Origin: DATLLJ01 sp965229885
GTDB taxonomy: Bacteria; Acidobacteriota; Vicinamibacteria; Vicinamibacterales; CAVVIG01
Assembly (NCBI GenBank): GCA_965229885.1
Contig: CBDDJX010000003.1
Location: 1,240,001-1,304,000, forward strand
DNA: 64,000 nt
Reading direction: 5' to 3'
Every line of letters starts with the position of its first letter. The stretch's first letter is position 1. The position numbers and the translations under genes were made by a program. Shown in pieces: positions 44,449-53,739 of this stretch. The notes below the pieces were generated by a model that did no database searches, was not told where the DNA came from, and saw nothing but the letters and a program-made list of their open reading frames with translations.

Positions 44449-45755
44449 CGACGACGAGCCTTCACGGGCCGCAGGCTCAGCCGACGCCCGGGGTGTCGTT
44501 TGCCTTCGCACTGTTCGAAGGGATTGCTCCCGACGGCGGCCTGTACGTCCCCGAGTCGATTCCGCGATGGCGCCCGGACGAACTCGCAAGACTGCCGTCG
44601 ATGACGCTCGCGGATATCGGCGCGCGTGTGCTTCAACCGTTTGTCGACGAGCTCGACGACGACGCCCTGCTGTCGATCGTGCAGGACGCTCTCGCGTTTC
44701 CCATTCCTCTAGTGGAAGTCGAGCCCAGTATCCACGCGCTAGAGCTCTTCCACGGCCCGACGCTGGCTTTCAAGGACGTCGGCGCGCGCGTGATGGCGCG
44801 GCTCATGGCGGCGTTATTCCGCGGTGACAAGCCGCTCACGATTTTGGTGGCTACGTCCGGCGACACCGGCAGCGCCGTCGCGCATGCGTTCCACGACATC
44901 CCGCATACTCGCGTGGTGATCCTGTATCCACAAGGCCGCGTCAGCCCGACACAGGAAGCACAGTTGACGATGTTCAATAACGAGGCGACAAACGTGCGCG
45001 CGTACGCCGCGGCCGGCAGTTTCGACGACTGCCAGCGGCTGAGCAAGGCGGCATTCGCCGATCCCGTTGTGTCGCGGCGCGCGAATCTGACATCGGCAAA
45101 CTCCATCAATATCGGGCGCCTGCTACCGCAGATGATCTACTACGCGCATGCAGTCGGCCAGCTTGCCCCTCGGGCCAGAGGCGCCATCTTCTCAACGCCC
45201 AGTGGCAATTTCGGCAATCTCACGGCCGGGCTGATGGCGAAGCGATCGGGCGTGAACGTCGGCCGATTCGTCGCGGCGACCAACGTCAACGACGGGGTGC
45301 CGGAATATCTCGCCACCGGCCGGTTCGTGCCGCGTGCATCGATCCACACCGTGGCCAACGCGATGGATGTCGGCGACCCGAGCAACTTCGAACGTCTGCT
45401 ATGGCTGTACGGCGGCGACCTGCCCGCGATCCGCCGCGACGTGACCGGCAGCCGGCACGACGACGACGAGGTGCGCGCGACGATTCGGAAGGTGTACGAG
45501 GGGCGCGGCTATCTGCTCGATCCCCACAGCGCGATTGCCTACCTTGGAGTCAAAGGGCGGGAACTGCGGGAAGGGCAGGAGGGGCAGGCGGTGTTTCTTG
45601 CGACCGCCCATCCGGCGAAGTTCGCAGAAGTCGTCGAGCCGGTCATCGGCCGCACGATTCCGAAACCGCAGCCGCTCGTGGACGCGTTGGCGGCGAAACG
45701 GACGATCCTCGAGATCGACGCGACGCTCGAGGCTGTAGAGAAAGTCCTTGGCTGA
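44436..45755 (+). CDS. thrC: Threonine synthase
   Basis: The protein has 439 aa from ATG 44436, overlapping thrB by 13 bases; an earlier in-frame ATG at 44268 lies wholly inside thrB. The PLP lysine is in HGPTLAFKDVGARVM near residue 110, with VATSGDTGSAVAHAFH and SANSINIGRLLPQ. It turns O-phosphohomoserine into threonine. Together with thrB it makes a compact threonine module. The start of the following small gene is inside its last codons. Confidence 0.97.
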   Translation: MRFVTTTSLHGPQAQPTPGVSFAFALFEGIAPDGGLYVPESIPRWRPDELARLPSMTLADIGARVLQPFVDELDDDALLSIVQDALAFPIPLVEVEPSIHALELFHGPTLAFKDVGARVMARLMAALFRGDKPLTILVATSGDTGSAVAHAFHDIPHTRVVILYPQGRVSPTQEAQLTMFNNEATNVRAYAAAGSFDDCQRLSKAAFADPVVSRRANLTSANSINIGRLLPQMIYYAHAVGQLAPRARGAIFSTPSGNFGNLTAGLMAKRSGVNVGRFVAATNVNDGVPEYLATGRFVPRASIHTVANAMDVGDPSNFERLLWLYGGDLPAIRRDVTGSRHDDDEVRATIRKVYEGRGYLLDPHSAIAYLGVKGRELREGQEGQAVFLATAHPAKFAEVVEPVIGRTIPKPQPLVDALAAKRTILEIDATLEAVEKVLG

Positions 45756-45996
45756 ATACGCGTACCGTGTGGATGTGTTGAGAGCGGTGCAGCAGCACGG
45801 CATCATGCCGACGATCCGCACGCCGCCGGATCTGGCACGTGGGTTCGTCCGCGACTTATACTGCTACGAGCTGCGGGCTCTGCGCGACCGAATGCTGCGC
45901 CAGGAGTTCCCCAGGCAGGAGTACGCCGGCCGCGTCATCGCCCTGCGTGATCACTATCGCGTGCTGTCGCTGCGCGCCCGCGAATGGCTCGCCTGA
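45748..45996 (+). CDS. Small conserved-looking protein, 82 aa
   Basis: The TTG start overlaps the thrC stop; GTG 45769 is an alternative. The segment VRDLYCYELRALRDRMLRQEFPRQEYAGRVIALRDHYRVLSL is rich in helix and Arg/Tyr, a pattern I associate with small unnamed Acidobacteriota proteins. It has no motif of known function. Confidence 0.6.
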   Translation: MAEYAYRVDVLRAVQQHGIMPTIRTPPDLARGFVRDLYCYELRALRDRMLRQEFPRQEYAGRVIALRDHYRVLSLRAREWLA

Positions 45997-46010
45997 ACGG
46001 AGAGGACGCG

Positions 46011-46100
46011 ATGCTTCCGGCGCTCGACGAAGCGCTCACGCGTCTCGAAGCGATCCATCCGGCACGCGACTCGATGCAGCGCGAACGGCTGCGGCGTTGA
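46011..46100 (+). pseudogene. Fragment of an ECF-type sigma factor gene
   Basis: A 29-codon frame with a good GGAGAGG ribosome site reads LPALDEALTRLEAIHPARD. It resembles the sigma-4 entry helix of ECF sigma factors (A-L-D-E-A-L-x-x-L-x-x-x-x-P). The sequence stops before the V-V-E-L-R-F-F motif. Such sigma genes often precede serine/threonine kinase genes in Acidobacteriota, and a kinase remnant follows at once. The identification rests on a short match. Confidence 0.35.
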
Positions 46101-47071
46101 CCCATCCGGGCATCTGCACGATCTACGCGCTCGAGGAGATCGACGACGAGCTGTTCTTGGTCACGGAGTTCATCGACGGTGCCACGCTCCGCGACGAGAT
46201 CGCATCGGGCCGACGGCGGTCGGCGGCCGAGATCATGCGGACGGCAGGGAGATCGCCGGCGCGCTCGCCGAGGCGCACGCGCGCGGCGTCGTCCATCGTG
46301 ATCTGAAACCGGAAAACATCATGCGGACGCACGATGGGCAGCTGAGAATCCTCGACTTTGGCCTCGCGCACCTTGAGGCTGCGTCGGTGGCCGGAAGCGC
46401 TGGAGGTGCCGGAATCTTTGTCACGCAGTCAGGACTGCTGACCGGGACGCCTGCGTACATGGCTCCCGAGCAGTTGAATGGCGGACCGGTCGACGCGCGC
46501 GCCGACGTCTTTGCCTTCGGGGCCGTGCTCTACGAGTACATCAGCGGTGCGCACCCCTTCGCCGCCGCGACGCCGCTCGCGACCGTGGCGCGCGTCCTCG
46601 AGAGCGAGGCCCGCCCCCTCGGTCCCCAGTGCCCGCCGCGGTGCTCGAGGTCGTGGAACGATGCCTGCGCACGTCCGCCGACGAGCGATTTCGCTCCGCG
46701 GCCGACATCGCATTCGCCCTCGGGCGCGCGGACGAGTCGGCCGTCCCGAGCGCGGGCAGTACCTGGTGGCGGACCCATCAGCTCGTGATCATCGGCTTGT
46801 ACTTCGCCGCGGCGTCACTCGGATGGCAAATCAAGCAGTGGATCGAAGTGCCGATGACCGTGTCGCTCTTCATCGCGCTCGGCGTCGGCGCGCCGCTCCG
46901 GCGTTGATGATCGTCGACGTGCTGATGGCGATGGCGCTCGTCGCCGACGCCTCGATGCTCTCGGCGTGGCCGCTGACGGCGGTGCCGACGATGTCCCTCG
47001 GCGTCGGGATTGCCCTGGCGGCGCTCGTGCTGGAACCAGCCACGACAAGGGCCGCGCTGGGTGACACGTAG
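46073..47071 (+). pseudogene. Serine/threonine protein kinase remnant with several frameshifts
   Basis: Kinase parts lie in order but in different frames. 46073-46246: AALTHPGICTIYALEEIDDELFLVTEFIDG. 46249-46620: the catalytic HRDLKPEN, DFG and APEQ motifs (VVHRDLKPENIM, RILDFGLAHLE, TPAYMAPEQLNGG). 46629-46905: the end of the lobe and a membrane region. 46907-47071: a last membrane segment ending ATTRAALGDT. The N-lobe with its glycine loop and Lys is missing. At least three shifts and two deletions make this a real pseudogene. Confidence 0.88.
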
Positions 47072-47099
47072 TGCTCGCGATGGAGATCGCCCTCGTCGC

Positions 47100-48374
47100 A
47101 TGAGTGTTCGTCGTTCTCTCGTCGCGTTCGAGCATCGGAACTTCCGGCTCATGTGGATCGGGCTGCTCCTCTCGATGACTGGATCGACGATGCAGAGCGC
47201 CGCGCTGCTGTGGCAGGTGTCGCTCCTCGTGCCGCCGGACAAGAAAGGGCTGGCGCTTGGCCTCGTCGGCCTTGTCCGGGTCATCCCGATCGTCGGCTTC
47301 TCCCTGATCAGCGGCGTCGTCGCCGACGCATGGGATCGCCGCAGGCTGATGCTCTTCACGCAGACCGGCTCCGCCCTCGGCGCCCTGGCTCTGGCGTGGC
47401 TGACCTTTCGAGGCGTGTGGGCCGTGTGGCCGATCTACGCGCTTGCGGCGCTCAGTTCGGCGGTCGGCGCCTTCGACTTGCCGGCACGCCAGGCGTTGCT
47501 GCCGACGCTCGTTCCCCGCGAGCACCTGCCGAGCGCGATCAGTCTCAACACGACGATGATGCAGACGGCGTCGGTGGCCGGACCGGCGCTCGGCGGCGTG
47601 ATGATCGCCGCGACGAGCGTCGGGTGGGCCTATGTCTTGAACGCCGTTTCATTCAGCTTCGTGATTCTGGCGCTCGTCGCCATGCGGAACGTGCCAGCCA
47701 GGGAGCCGTCGGCGTCCGGGGATCGGGACGATGTCTCGGTGCACGCCGCGCTCGAAGGGCTCAGGTTTGTCTTCCGGTCGCCGCTCATTCGATCGACGAT
47801 GCTGCTCGACTTTTTCGCAACCTTCTTCTCGTCGGCGACAGCGCTGCTCCCGATCTACGCGCAGGATATTCTGCATGTCGGCGCAGAAGGGTATGGGTGG
47901 CTCTATGCCGCGCCTGCAGCCGGCGCGCTCGTCACGAGCGCCGCACTGGTGTCGCTGGCCGAGCACATCGAACGGCGCGGGGTCACACTTCTCTGGGCGG
48001 TCGCCGGCTACGGCGTGGCGACCGTCGTCTTCGGGTTCTCGCGATCGTTCTGGATGACGTTCACCTGTCTGGCGTTGATCGGGGCGACCGACACCGTCAG
48101 TACGGTGATCCGGAACGTCATCCGCCAGCTTGAAACGCCGGACCGGCTGCGCGGGCGCATGTCGGGCGTCAATATGGTGTTCTTCATGGGCGGGCCGCAG
48201 CTCGGCGAGTTCGAAGCCGGCGCGGTCGCGCACTGGCTGGGCGCGACGGTTTCAGTCGTCAGCGGCGGCGTGGGATGTGTGATCGCGACGGCCTGGATCG
48301 CACTGACGACGCTGGCGCTGCGGCAATACGTGAAGAAAGCCTCCAGTCCAGAGCCTATTCGAACTCGATCGTGA
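47100..48374 (+). CDS. MFS transporter (enterobactin-exporter-like family)
   Basis: The protein has 424 aa with about 11-12 membrane segments. Starting at ATG 47100 gives FEHRNFRLMWIGLLLSMTGSTMQ, the typical first helix of MFS_3 exporters. The A-motif-like GVVADAWDRRRLML follows helix 2. Other segments are DLPARQALLPTLVPREHLPSAISLN and GRMSGVNMVFFMGGPQLGEFEAG, both recurrent in this family. It is likely a proton-driven exporter; the substrate is unknown. Its end overlaps the convergent lipoprotein gene by 20 bases. Confidence 0.92.
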   Translation: MSVRRSLVAFEHRNFRLMWIGLLLSMTGSTMQSAALLWQVSLLVPPDKKGLALGLVGLVRVIPIVGFSLISGVVADAWDRRRLMLFTQTGSALGALALAWLTFRGVWAVWPIYALAALSSAVGAFDLPARQALLPTLVPREHLPSAISLNTTMMQTASVAGPALGGVMIAATSVGWAYVLNAVSFSFVILALVAMRNVPAREPSASGDRDDVSVHAALEGLRFVFRSPLIRSTMLLDFFATFFSSATALLPIYAQDILHVGAEGYGWLYAAPAAGALVTSAALVSLAEHIERRGVTLLWAVAGYGVATVVFGFSRSFWMTFTCLALIGATDTVSTVIRNVIRQLETPDRLRGRMSGVNMVFFMGGPQLGEFEAGAVAHWLGATVSVVSGGVGCVIATAWIALTTLALRQYVKKASSPEPIRTRS

Positions 48375-49143
48375 TCTCCGGATCGAGGTTCACCTTCAGG
48401 CCGGGCACGCTCTTCAAGATCGTTTTCGTCTCATCGGGCGTGCGCGCTGCCTGCAGCCGCTGCAGCAGCGTGTCGTCGTCGAGCAGCGAATCGACGTTGA
48501 CGTCGACCAGCGTGACGCGCTGACCGGTCACGTAGGGACTGCTCGTGCGCACGAGCCGCCCGGCTGGTTCGATGGCGATCGAGAGGCGCGCGCCCGCCAG
48601 CATCGGCTTCAGCATCGCAATCTGATCGGCAGATGGTGAATTGGGGGACGGTGACGCGCCCCGGCCGACGGCGGGCAGCGGCGGCACGACAATCTTCAAC
48701 AAGGCGTGGCCGTCGGCCAGGCGTGTCAGCTCGAATGCGACGCGGTCACTCGATTCCGCGCTCCTCGGGGCGACCGACATGCCGCCAGGCAGCGGCGGTG
48801 CCTGGTTGAGACTGAGCTGGTTGATGTTCGTGAATGCGTACTTGATGTCGCGGCCGACGCCCTCGCTCGTGTCGATTGTGGTCGACGACACGTACGTGAC
48901 GCCCTGGCCCATCGTCGTGGCCGCCTCCCGGGCCTGCTTCTCGGAAAGCGGATCGAAGTCCTGTCCGCCACCGCCGAGCGAGGCGAGCTGAGCGAGCTGG
49001 GCGACGGCGGCCCGTGTGAAGAGCAGCCGCTGGTCGATGGTCCCGCTGCCGTCGGCTTTCAGCGTCAGCACGGTCGAAAACTGAAAGCAGGCGCTGCACA
49101 TGGCGGCGCCGGCGAGAAGCAGGGCGAAGCGGAGATATCGCAT
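48355..49143 (-). CDS. Lipoprotein of unknown function
   Basis: The protein has 262 aa from ATG 49143 (an in-frame upstream M adds six residues). The signal ends LLLAGAAMCSAC, giving a lipobox cysteine. The mature part begins FQFSTVLTLKADGSGTIDQRLLFT, a pattern of simple lipoproteins with DUF-type beta structure. Residues 60-120 are Gly/Gln-rich. No known motif. It is divergent from pepF. Confidence 0.75.
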   Translation of the reverse strand: MRYLRFALLLAGAAMCSACFQFSTVLTLKADGSGTIDQRLLFTRAAVAQLAQLASLGGGGQDFDPLSEKQAREAATTMGQGVTYVSSTTIDTSEGVGRDIKYAFTNINQLSLNQAPPLPGGMSVAPRSAESSDRVAFELTRLADGHALLKIVVPPLPAVGRGASPSPNSPSADQIAMLKPMLAGARLSIAIEPAGRLVRTSSPYVTGQRVTLVDVNVDSLLDDDTLLQRLQAARTPDETKTILKSVPGLKVNLDPEITIEFE

Positions 49144-49202
49144 ACCGCACAACGATGCCACAGAAACGCCTCGCTCTCAATTCTCAATATATGATCGGAC
49201 GG

Positions 49203-51056
49203 ATGGAGACGTTCACGCCTGCTGAAACCCCTGCTCCGCCGCTCGGCGATCGCGGCACGATTCCCGATCGGTTCAAGTGGAGCCTCACGGACATCTTTCC
49301 TGACTCGGGCGCGTGGAGGCGATCGTATGACGAGCTCGACACGAAGATTGCCGCGTACGCGACGCTGCAAGGCACGCTCGCGCTCGGCGCGGAGCGGGTG
49401 CTCGCGGCCTACAAGATCTCCGACGAGATCGGACAGATCTCGTACAAGGTCTGGTACTACGTCGCGTTGAAGTACGACGAGGACCAGCGCGACAACGAGA
49501 TGAACGCGAAGCGCCAGCAGGTGCAGATTCTGTTCGCGAAGTTCGCGCAGGCGAGCGCGTGGTTCAGCCCCGAGCTGCTGAACATCCCCCTGTCCACCGT
49601 GCAGGAGTGGATGGCGAAGAACCCCGAGCTGGCGGTCTATCGCTTTGCGATCGAAGACCTCTATCGGCAGCAGGAGCACGTGCTCGACGAAAAGAGCGAA
49701 CAGCTGTTGTCGCTGGCGAGTCGTTTCTTAACGACGCCGAACGACGCCTACGCGGCGCTTTCGACCGCCGATGTCAAGCACCCGACACTGCGCTTGTCGA
49801 ACGGAACCGAGGTGACGCTGACCTACGGGCAGTACCGCGCGATCCTGGCGACCAATCGCCACCAACCCGATCGGGCCGCGGCGTTCGTCGAATACCACAA
49901 GCCGTTCGAAGCGAGCGTCAACACGTATGCGTCGTTGTATAACGGCGTGCTGCAGCGCGATTGGTTCCACGCGCAATCGCGCGGTTATCGGACGACGCTC
50001 GATGCGGCGCTGCATGGTAACAATATTCCGACGTCGGTCGTGGAGAACCTGATCGAGACCACGAAGGCCAGGACCGAGCCGCTCCGCCGGTACGACCGAC
50101 TGCGCAAGCGCGTGCTCGGGCTGGACACCTATCACACGTACGACACGACGATCCCGCTCGTGGAGATCGAGGAGAAGTATCCGTACGACGAGGTGCTCGA
50201 GTGGTTGCCGGCGTCGGTGGCGCCGCTCGGCGCCGATTATCAGCGGCAGTTGCGCGAGGCGCTCGGCAGTGGGTGGACTGATGTGTACGAGAGCCCCGGC
50301 AAGCGCAGCGGGGCGTACTCCGCGCCCGTCTACGGCGTGCATCCGTACATGCTGCTGAACCACAACGACACGCTCGACGCCGTGTTTACGCTGGCGCACG
50401 AAGCGGGGCACTCGATGCACACGCTGCTCTCCCACGCTCACCAGCCGTTCGTCTATTCGGACTACACGATCTTCATCGCCGAAGTGCCATCGATCCTGAG
50501 CGAGGCGTTGTTGTTGGAGCACATGCTGGAGCAGGCCAAGAACGAGCGCGAGCGGATGGTGCTGCTGCAGCATGCCATCGACGGAATCGTCGGGACCTTC
50601 TACACGCAGGTGCTGTTCGCGGACTACGAGCTGCAGGCGCACCGGCTCGTCGAAGACGGCCAGCCGGTGACCGCCGACCGCCTCAGCGAGATCTACTTCA
50701 ACCTGTTCAAGACGTATCACGGCGACGCGATCGACTACGACGAGCAGTCGCGCGTGACGTGGGCGCGCATCCCGCACTTTTACAGCACGCCCTACTACGT
50801 CTATCAGTACGCCACGTGTCTTGCGTCGAGCGCGCAGATCATGAAGCAGCTGACCGGCGCCTCAGGTCCCGCGAAGACGGCGGCCACCGATCGGTATCTG
50901 ACGCTGCTCAAGTCCGGCGGGAGCGATCACCCGATGACGCTGCTGCAGCGCGCCGGCGTCGATCTGAGCCAGCCTGAACCCGTCCGCGCGGTCGTCGAGC
51001 AGCTCGACACCCTCGTGACAAGGCTCGAGCACGAAATCTCGAATCTGAAGCCGTAA
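49203..51056 (+). CDS. pepF: Oligoendopeptidase F (M3 family)
   Basis: The protein has 617 aa. I prefer ATG 49203 because homology (IPDRFKWSLTDIFPD) starts soon after and a TATATG box lies 9 bases upstream; an in-frame ATG at 49155 adds 16 residues. The zinc site is LAHEAGHSMHTLL near residue 400, with the downstream Glu in AEVPSILSEALLLEHML. It hydrolyses peptides of about 7-17 residues in the cytoplasm. Confidence 0.95.
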   Translation: METFTPAETPAPPLGDRGTIPDRFKWSLTDIFPDSGAWRRSYDELDTKIAAYATLQGTLALGAERVLAAYKISDEIGQISYKVWYYVALKYDEDQRDNEMNAKRQQVQILFAKFAQASAWFSPELLNIPLSTVQEWMAKNPELAVYRFAIEDLYRQQEHVLDEKSEQLLSLASRFLTTPNDAYAALSTADVKHPTLRLSNGTEVTLTYGQYRAILATNRHQPDRAAAFVEYHKPFEASVNTYASLYNGVLQRDWFHAQSRGYRTTLDAALHGNNIPTSVVENLIETTKARTEPLRRYDRLRKRVLGLDTYHTYDTTIPLVEIEEKYPYDEVLEWLPASVAPLGADYQRQLREALGSGWTDVYESPGKRSGAYSAPVYGVHPYMLLNHNDTLDAVFTLAHEAGHSMHTLLSHAHQPFVYSDYTIFIAEVPSILSEALLLEHMLEQAKNERERMVLLQHAIDGIVGTFYTQVLFADYELQAHRLVEDGQPVTADRLSEIYFNLFKTYHGDAIDYDEQSRVTWARIPHFYSTPYYVYQYATCLASSAQIMKQLTGASGPAKTAATDRYLTLLKSGGSDHPMTLLQRAGVDLSQPEPVRAVVEQLDTLVTRLEHEISNLKP

Positions 51057-51064
51057 AGCCTTCC

Positions 51065-51394
51065 TTAGCCACGGTTCCTGCGGTTGCGGCCGCTCCGGCG
51101 GTCGGCCGAGCGGCGGCGTTCAACCCCCTGAGGAGCACCGAGGTTCACGAGACGCCGATCGCGATAGCTGCGCCGCTCGCTTGCGGCCCGGCGATCCCGT
51201 TCAGTCTGCAGGGCGACGGCAGCTCGGGCCGCCTGGGCTGATTCGCGCTGCATCCGAGTCGCCCGCCGTGGCGGGTCCAGCACATCGAGCAGTCCCTCGT
51301 ACACAGCCTTGGTACGTGGGTCGGTCGCGCCCGCGGCAATCCGCTCGCGCAGGTACGCGGCGGCCATCTGCATGCTGGCTTGTTGCCACGTCAT
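51065..51394 (-). CDS. Small Arg-rich protein of unknown function
   Basis: The protein has 109 aa. Helical N-terminus (WQQASMQMAAAYLRERIAAG), then TKAVYEGLLDVLDPPRR; the C-terminal half has repeated D/E-R-R units (ERRSYRDRR, VERRRSADRRSGRNRRN) such as occur before PilZ domains. It is a plausible coding gene without assigned function. It converges with pepF, 8 bases apart. Confidence 0.6.
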   Translation of the reverse strand: MTWQQASMQMAAAYLRERIAAGATDPRTKAVYEGLLDVLDPPRRATRMQRESAQAARAAVALQTERDRRAASERRSYRDRRLVNLGAPQGVERRRSADRRSGRNRRNRG

Positions 51395-51443
51395 GGACTG
51401 TCACTGCAGCGAATTTGTTTCCGTTTCCGCGAGCGTGCGGTGA

Positions 51444-51471
51444 TTGACAATTACCGCGCGCCCGATAATCG
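51444..51471 (+). promoter_or_regulatory. Candidate sigma-70 promoter for the DMT transporter
   Basis: A perfect -35 TTGACA (51444-51449) and TAATCG (51466-51471) are 16 bases apart. The -10 ends 22 bases before the ATG at 51494. Confidence 0.45.
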
Positions 51472-51493
51472 TTGACTCGTCCATCGCCGCGTC

Positions 51494-52390
51494 ATGATTC
51501 ACTTCCTGGCCCTTCTCGGGGTCCTGAGCATCTCGTTTTCGGCGGTCTTCATCCGGCTCGCGCATGTCTCGCCGGTGGCCGCCACCTTTTATCGCGCGGC
51601 CTACGCCATTCCGGTCCTCGCGGTCATCTCGCTGGCCACCCGGGGCCGTGACGCTCGCACTCGTCGCGAGCATCTCCTGGCATTTGCCAGCGGCCTGTTC
51701 CTCGCGGCCGATCTCAACCTCTGGCACGAGTCGATCGCGCTCGTCGGAGCCGGCCTCGGCACGGTCATCCCGAATGTTCAGGTTGTCTTCGTGGCGATCG
51801 TGGGGTGGATGCGGCACGGCGAGCGGCCGCGTGGGAGGACGATCGCGATGATCGGTGTCGTGCTGTTCGGCGTGGCGCTGACATCGGGGCTGGCGCGAAG
51901 CGATGCGTACGGGACGAGGCCCGGGGAGGGGGTCGCGCTCGGAGTCGCGGCCGGGCTCTGCTACGCCGCGTTCCTGGTCGTCTTCCGCGCGGCAAATCGC
52001 TCGCTCGCCCCGCCGGCCGGGCCGCTGCTCGATGCGACGGTCGGCGTCGCCATCGGCGCGTTGCTTTCCGCGGGATTCGATCGCCAGTTCACGCTGGCCG
52101 TCAGCGGACAAGCCCACCTGTGGCTCGTGGCGCTCGCGCTCGTGTCGCAAGTGATGGGGTGGCTCTTCATTACGACCGCGCTGCCGCGGTTGCCGGCGGT
52201 CGAAACCTCGATCCTGCTTCTGGTTCAACCGGTCTTCGCCATCGCCTGGGGCGTGATGCTCTTCGCCGAACGGTTGTCGTCACTGCAGTGGCTGGGCTCC
52301 GCGATCGTGCTGGCCGGCGTCGCGACCGTGTCGATGTCCGGCGTCGGGCCGGCGACGACAGCAGCGGCGATGGCGCGTCACGACGACTAG
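51494..52390 (+). CDS. EamA/DMT family transporter
   Basis: The protein has 298 aa with ten predicted membrane segments in two EamA repeats: VSPVAATFYRAAYAIPVLAVI in the first and VMGWLFITTALPRLPAVETSILLLVQPVFAIAWGV in the second. These proteins move small metabolites; the substrate is unknown. The stop overlaps the convergent amine oxidase by 4 bases. Confidence 0.93.
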   Translation: MIHFLALLGVLSISFSAVFIRLAHVSPVAATFYRAAYAIPVLAVISLATRGRDARTRREHLLAFASGLFLAADLNLWHESIALVGAGLGTVIPNVQVVFVAIVGWMRHGERPRGRTIAMIGVVLFGVALTSGLARSDAYGTRPGEGVALGVAAGLCYAAFLVVFRAANRSLAPPAGPLLDATVGVAIGALLSAGFDRQFTLAVSGQAHLWLVALALVSQVMGWLFITTALPRLPAVETSILLLVQPVFAIAWGVMLFAERLSSLQWLGSAIVLAGVATVSMSGVGPATTAAAMARHDD

Positions 52391-53730
52391 AGCGCACGAT
52401 GGGTCGCGGCGATTTCCGCCGCCGCGCGCCGCCCGCTTTCGACGGCGCCATTCATATACCCCTGCCACTTGAGGCTGGTGTGTTCGCCGGCAAAGAAGAG
52501 GTGCCCGCAGGGCCGCGCGAGCCACGCGCGGAGAGCAGGGTCGAAGCCCGGATCAAAGTACGCATAGCCGCCGCGCGCCAGCGGATCGTGCTCCCAGACG
52601 ACTTGGCGGCACACACCGAGCGTCGCGCGCCTCGATCCCATCCAGTCGAGCGCGTCGGCGAAGCCTTGCGCCCCGTCGTGTGCGAAGATCTCCTGCGAGG
52701 CAGCGCTCGCGCCGCCGCCTGCCAGCAGCGCCAGAATGCCCGGCCGTCCGCGCTGCTCCTCGTTGCCGTCCCAAACCGCGCCGAATGGCAGGGCCGACCC
52801 GAAGGCTTTCGGCCGGCCCGGGATCCGCCAGAACCGCTGCGAAAACTGGACGAGTGTTTTCGTCGCCGATCCGTACTGCAGCCGGGCGATGGCGTCATGC
52901 TGCTGCGTTGGCAAGGCCGGTGTAATCGGCACGCGTCGCATCGTCGTCGCCGGCAGCGCGAGCACCAGGTAGTCGCAGGCGATCGACGCGGCCGCGCGGC
53001 CGTGCTTCACCGTGGCGCGCACACCCTGGCCGCGATGCGAGATGGCGACCAGCTCCGTGTTCAGGCGAAGGCGATCGCCGAGCTGTGACGCAAGGGCGGC
53101 CGCCAGGCGATCGTTGCCTCCCTCGATCCGGTACGTCTTCCACGGCGCCGGTCGGTCTTCGCCGGCAAATTGATCGACCAACGCGATGAGCGACAGCGCC
53201 TCGGGGTCGGCCAGAAAGAATCCACGCATCCCCCTCGTCGTGGTGCGCAGTTTCTCGTCCGCGCCCACCTCGTCGAGCCACTGGGCGACTGACCGACGAG
53301 CGAGGTCGGTGGCGATTGGCGTATCCCACCGCTGCTCGGCCAGTCGGTATGGTCTGATCGCGTCGGCGAGGCATCTGGCCAGGCGATCCCAGTCGCGGGA
53401 CGCGTCACGCGAGAGGATACGCGGCTTTCCGGACGCGTCGGTCCGGACGTAGCCGAAGCCGCCGCGCAGGATCCGCACCAGCTTGAGGCCGACCTCCTTG
53501 CAGAGATCGCGAATCTCGTGCTGGGCTTCGTCAATCATGTCGCCGCCGGCTTCGGCGTGCTGCCCGTCCCCGAAGCCGTCGCGGATGGTCCAGACGCGGC
53601 CGCCGACGCGGTCGCGCGCATCGATCACGGTGACGTCCGCGCCGAGCGTCGACAGATCCCGTGCGGCGACCAGGCCGGCGAGTCCCGCGCCGGCGACGAG
53701 GACGGTGGCGCCCGCCAGAGGCCGCGACAC
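52387..53730 (-). CDS. FAD-dependent amine oxidase
   Basis: The protein has 447 aa. The N-terminal FAD site is VAGAGLAGLVAARDL, then VIDARDRVGGRVWT. The C-terminal FAD-contact stretch is LFFAGEHTSLKWQGYMNGAVESGRRAA, as in monoamine-oxidase and putrescine oxidase families. It oxidises primary or secondary amines with FAD; the substrate is unknown. The gene lies 9 bases downstream of the TraB gene on the same strand. Confidence 0.92.
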   Translation of the reverse strand: MSRPLAGATVLVAGAGLAGLVAARDLSTLGADVTVIDARDRVGGRVWTIRDGFGDGQHAEAGGDMIDEAQHEIRDLCKEVGLKLVRILRGGFGYVRTDASGKPRILSRDASRDWDRLARCLADAIRPYRLAEQRWDTPIATDLARRSVAQWLDEVGADEKLRTTTRGMRGFFLADPEALSLIALVDQFAGEDRPAPWKTYRIEGGNDRLAAALASQLGDRLRLNTELVAISHRGQGVRATVKHGRAAASIACDYLVLALPATTMRRVPITPALPTQQHDAIARLQYGSATKTLVQFSQRFWRIPGRPKAFGSALPFGAVWDGNEEQRGRPGILALLAGGGASAASQEIFAHDGAQGFADALDWMGSRRATLGVCRQVVWEHDPLARGGYAYFDPGFDPALRAWLARPCGHLFFAGEHTSLKWQGYMNGAVESGRRAAAEIAATHRAL

Positions 53731-53739
53731 GTCAGGCGC

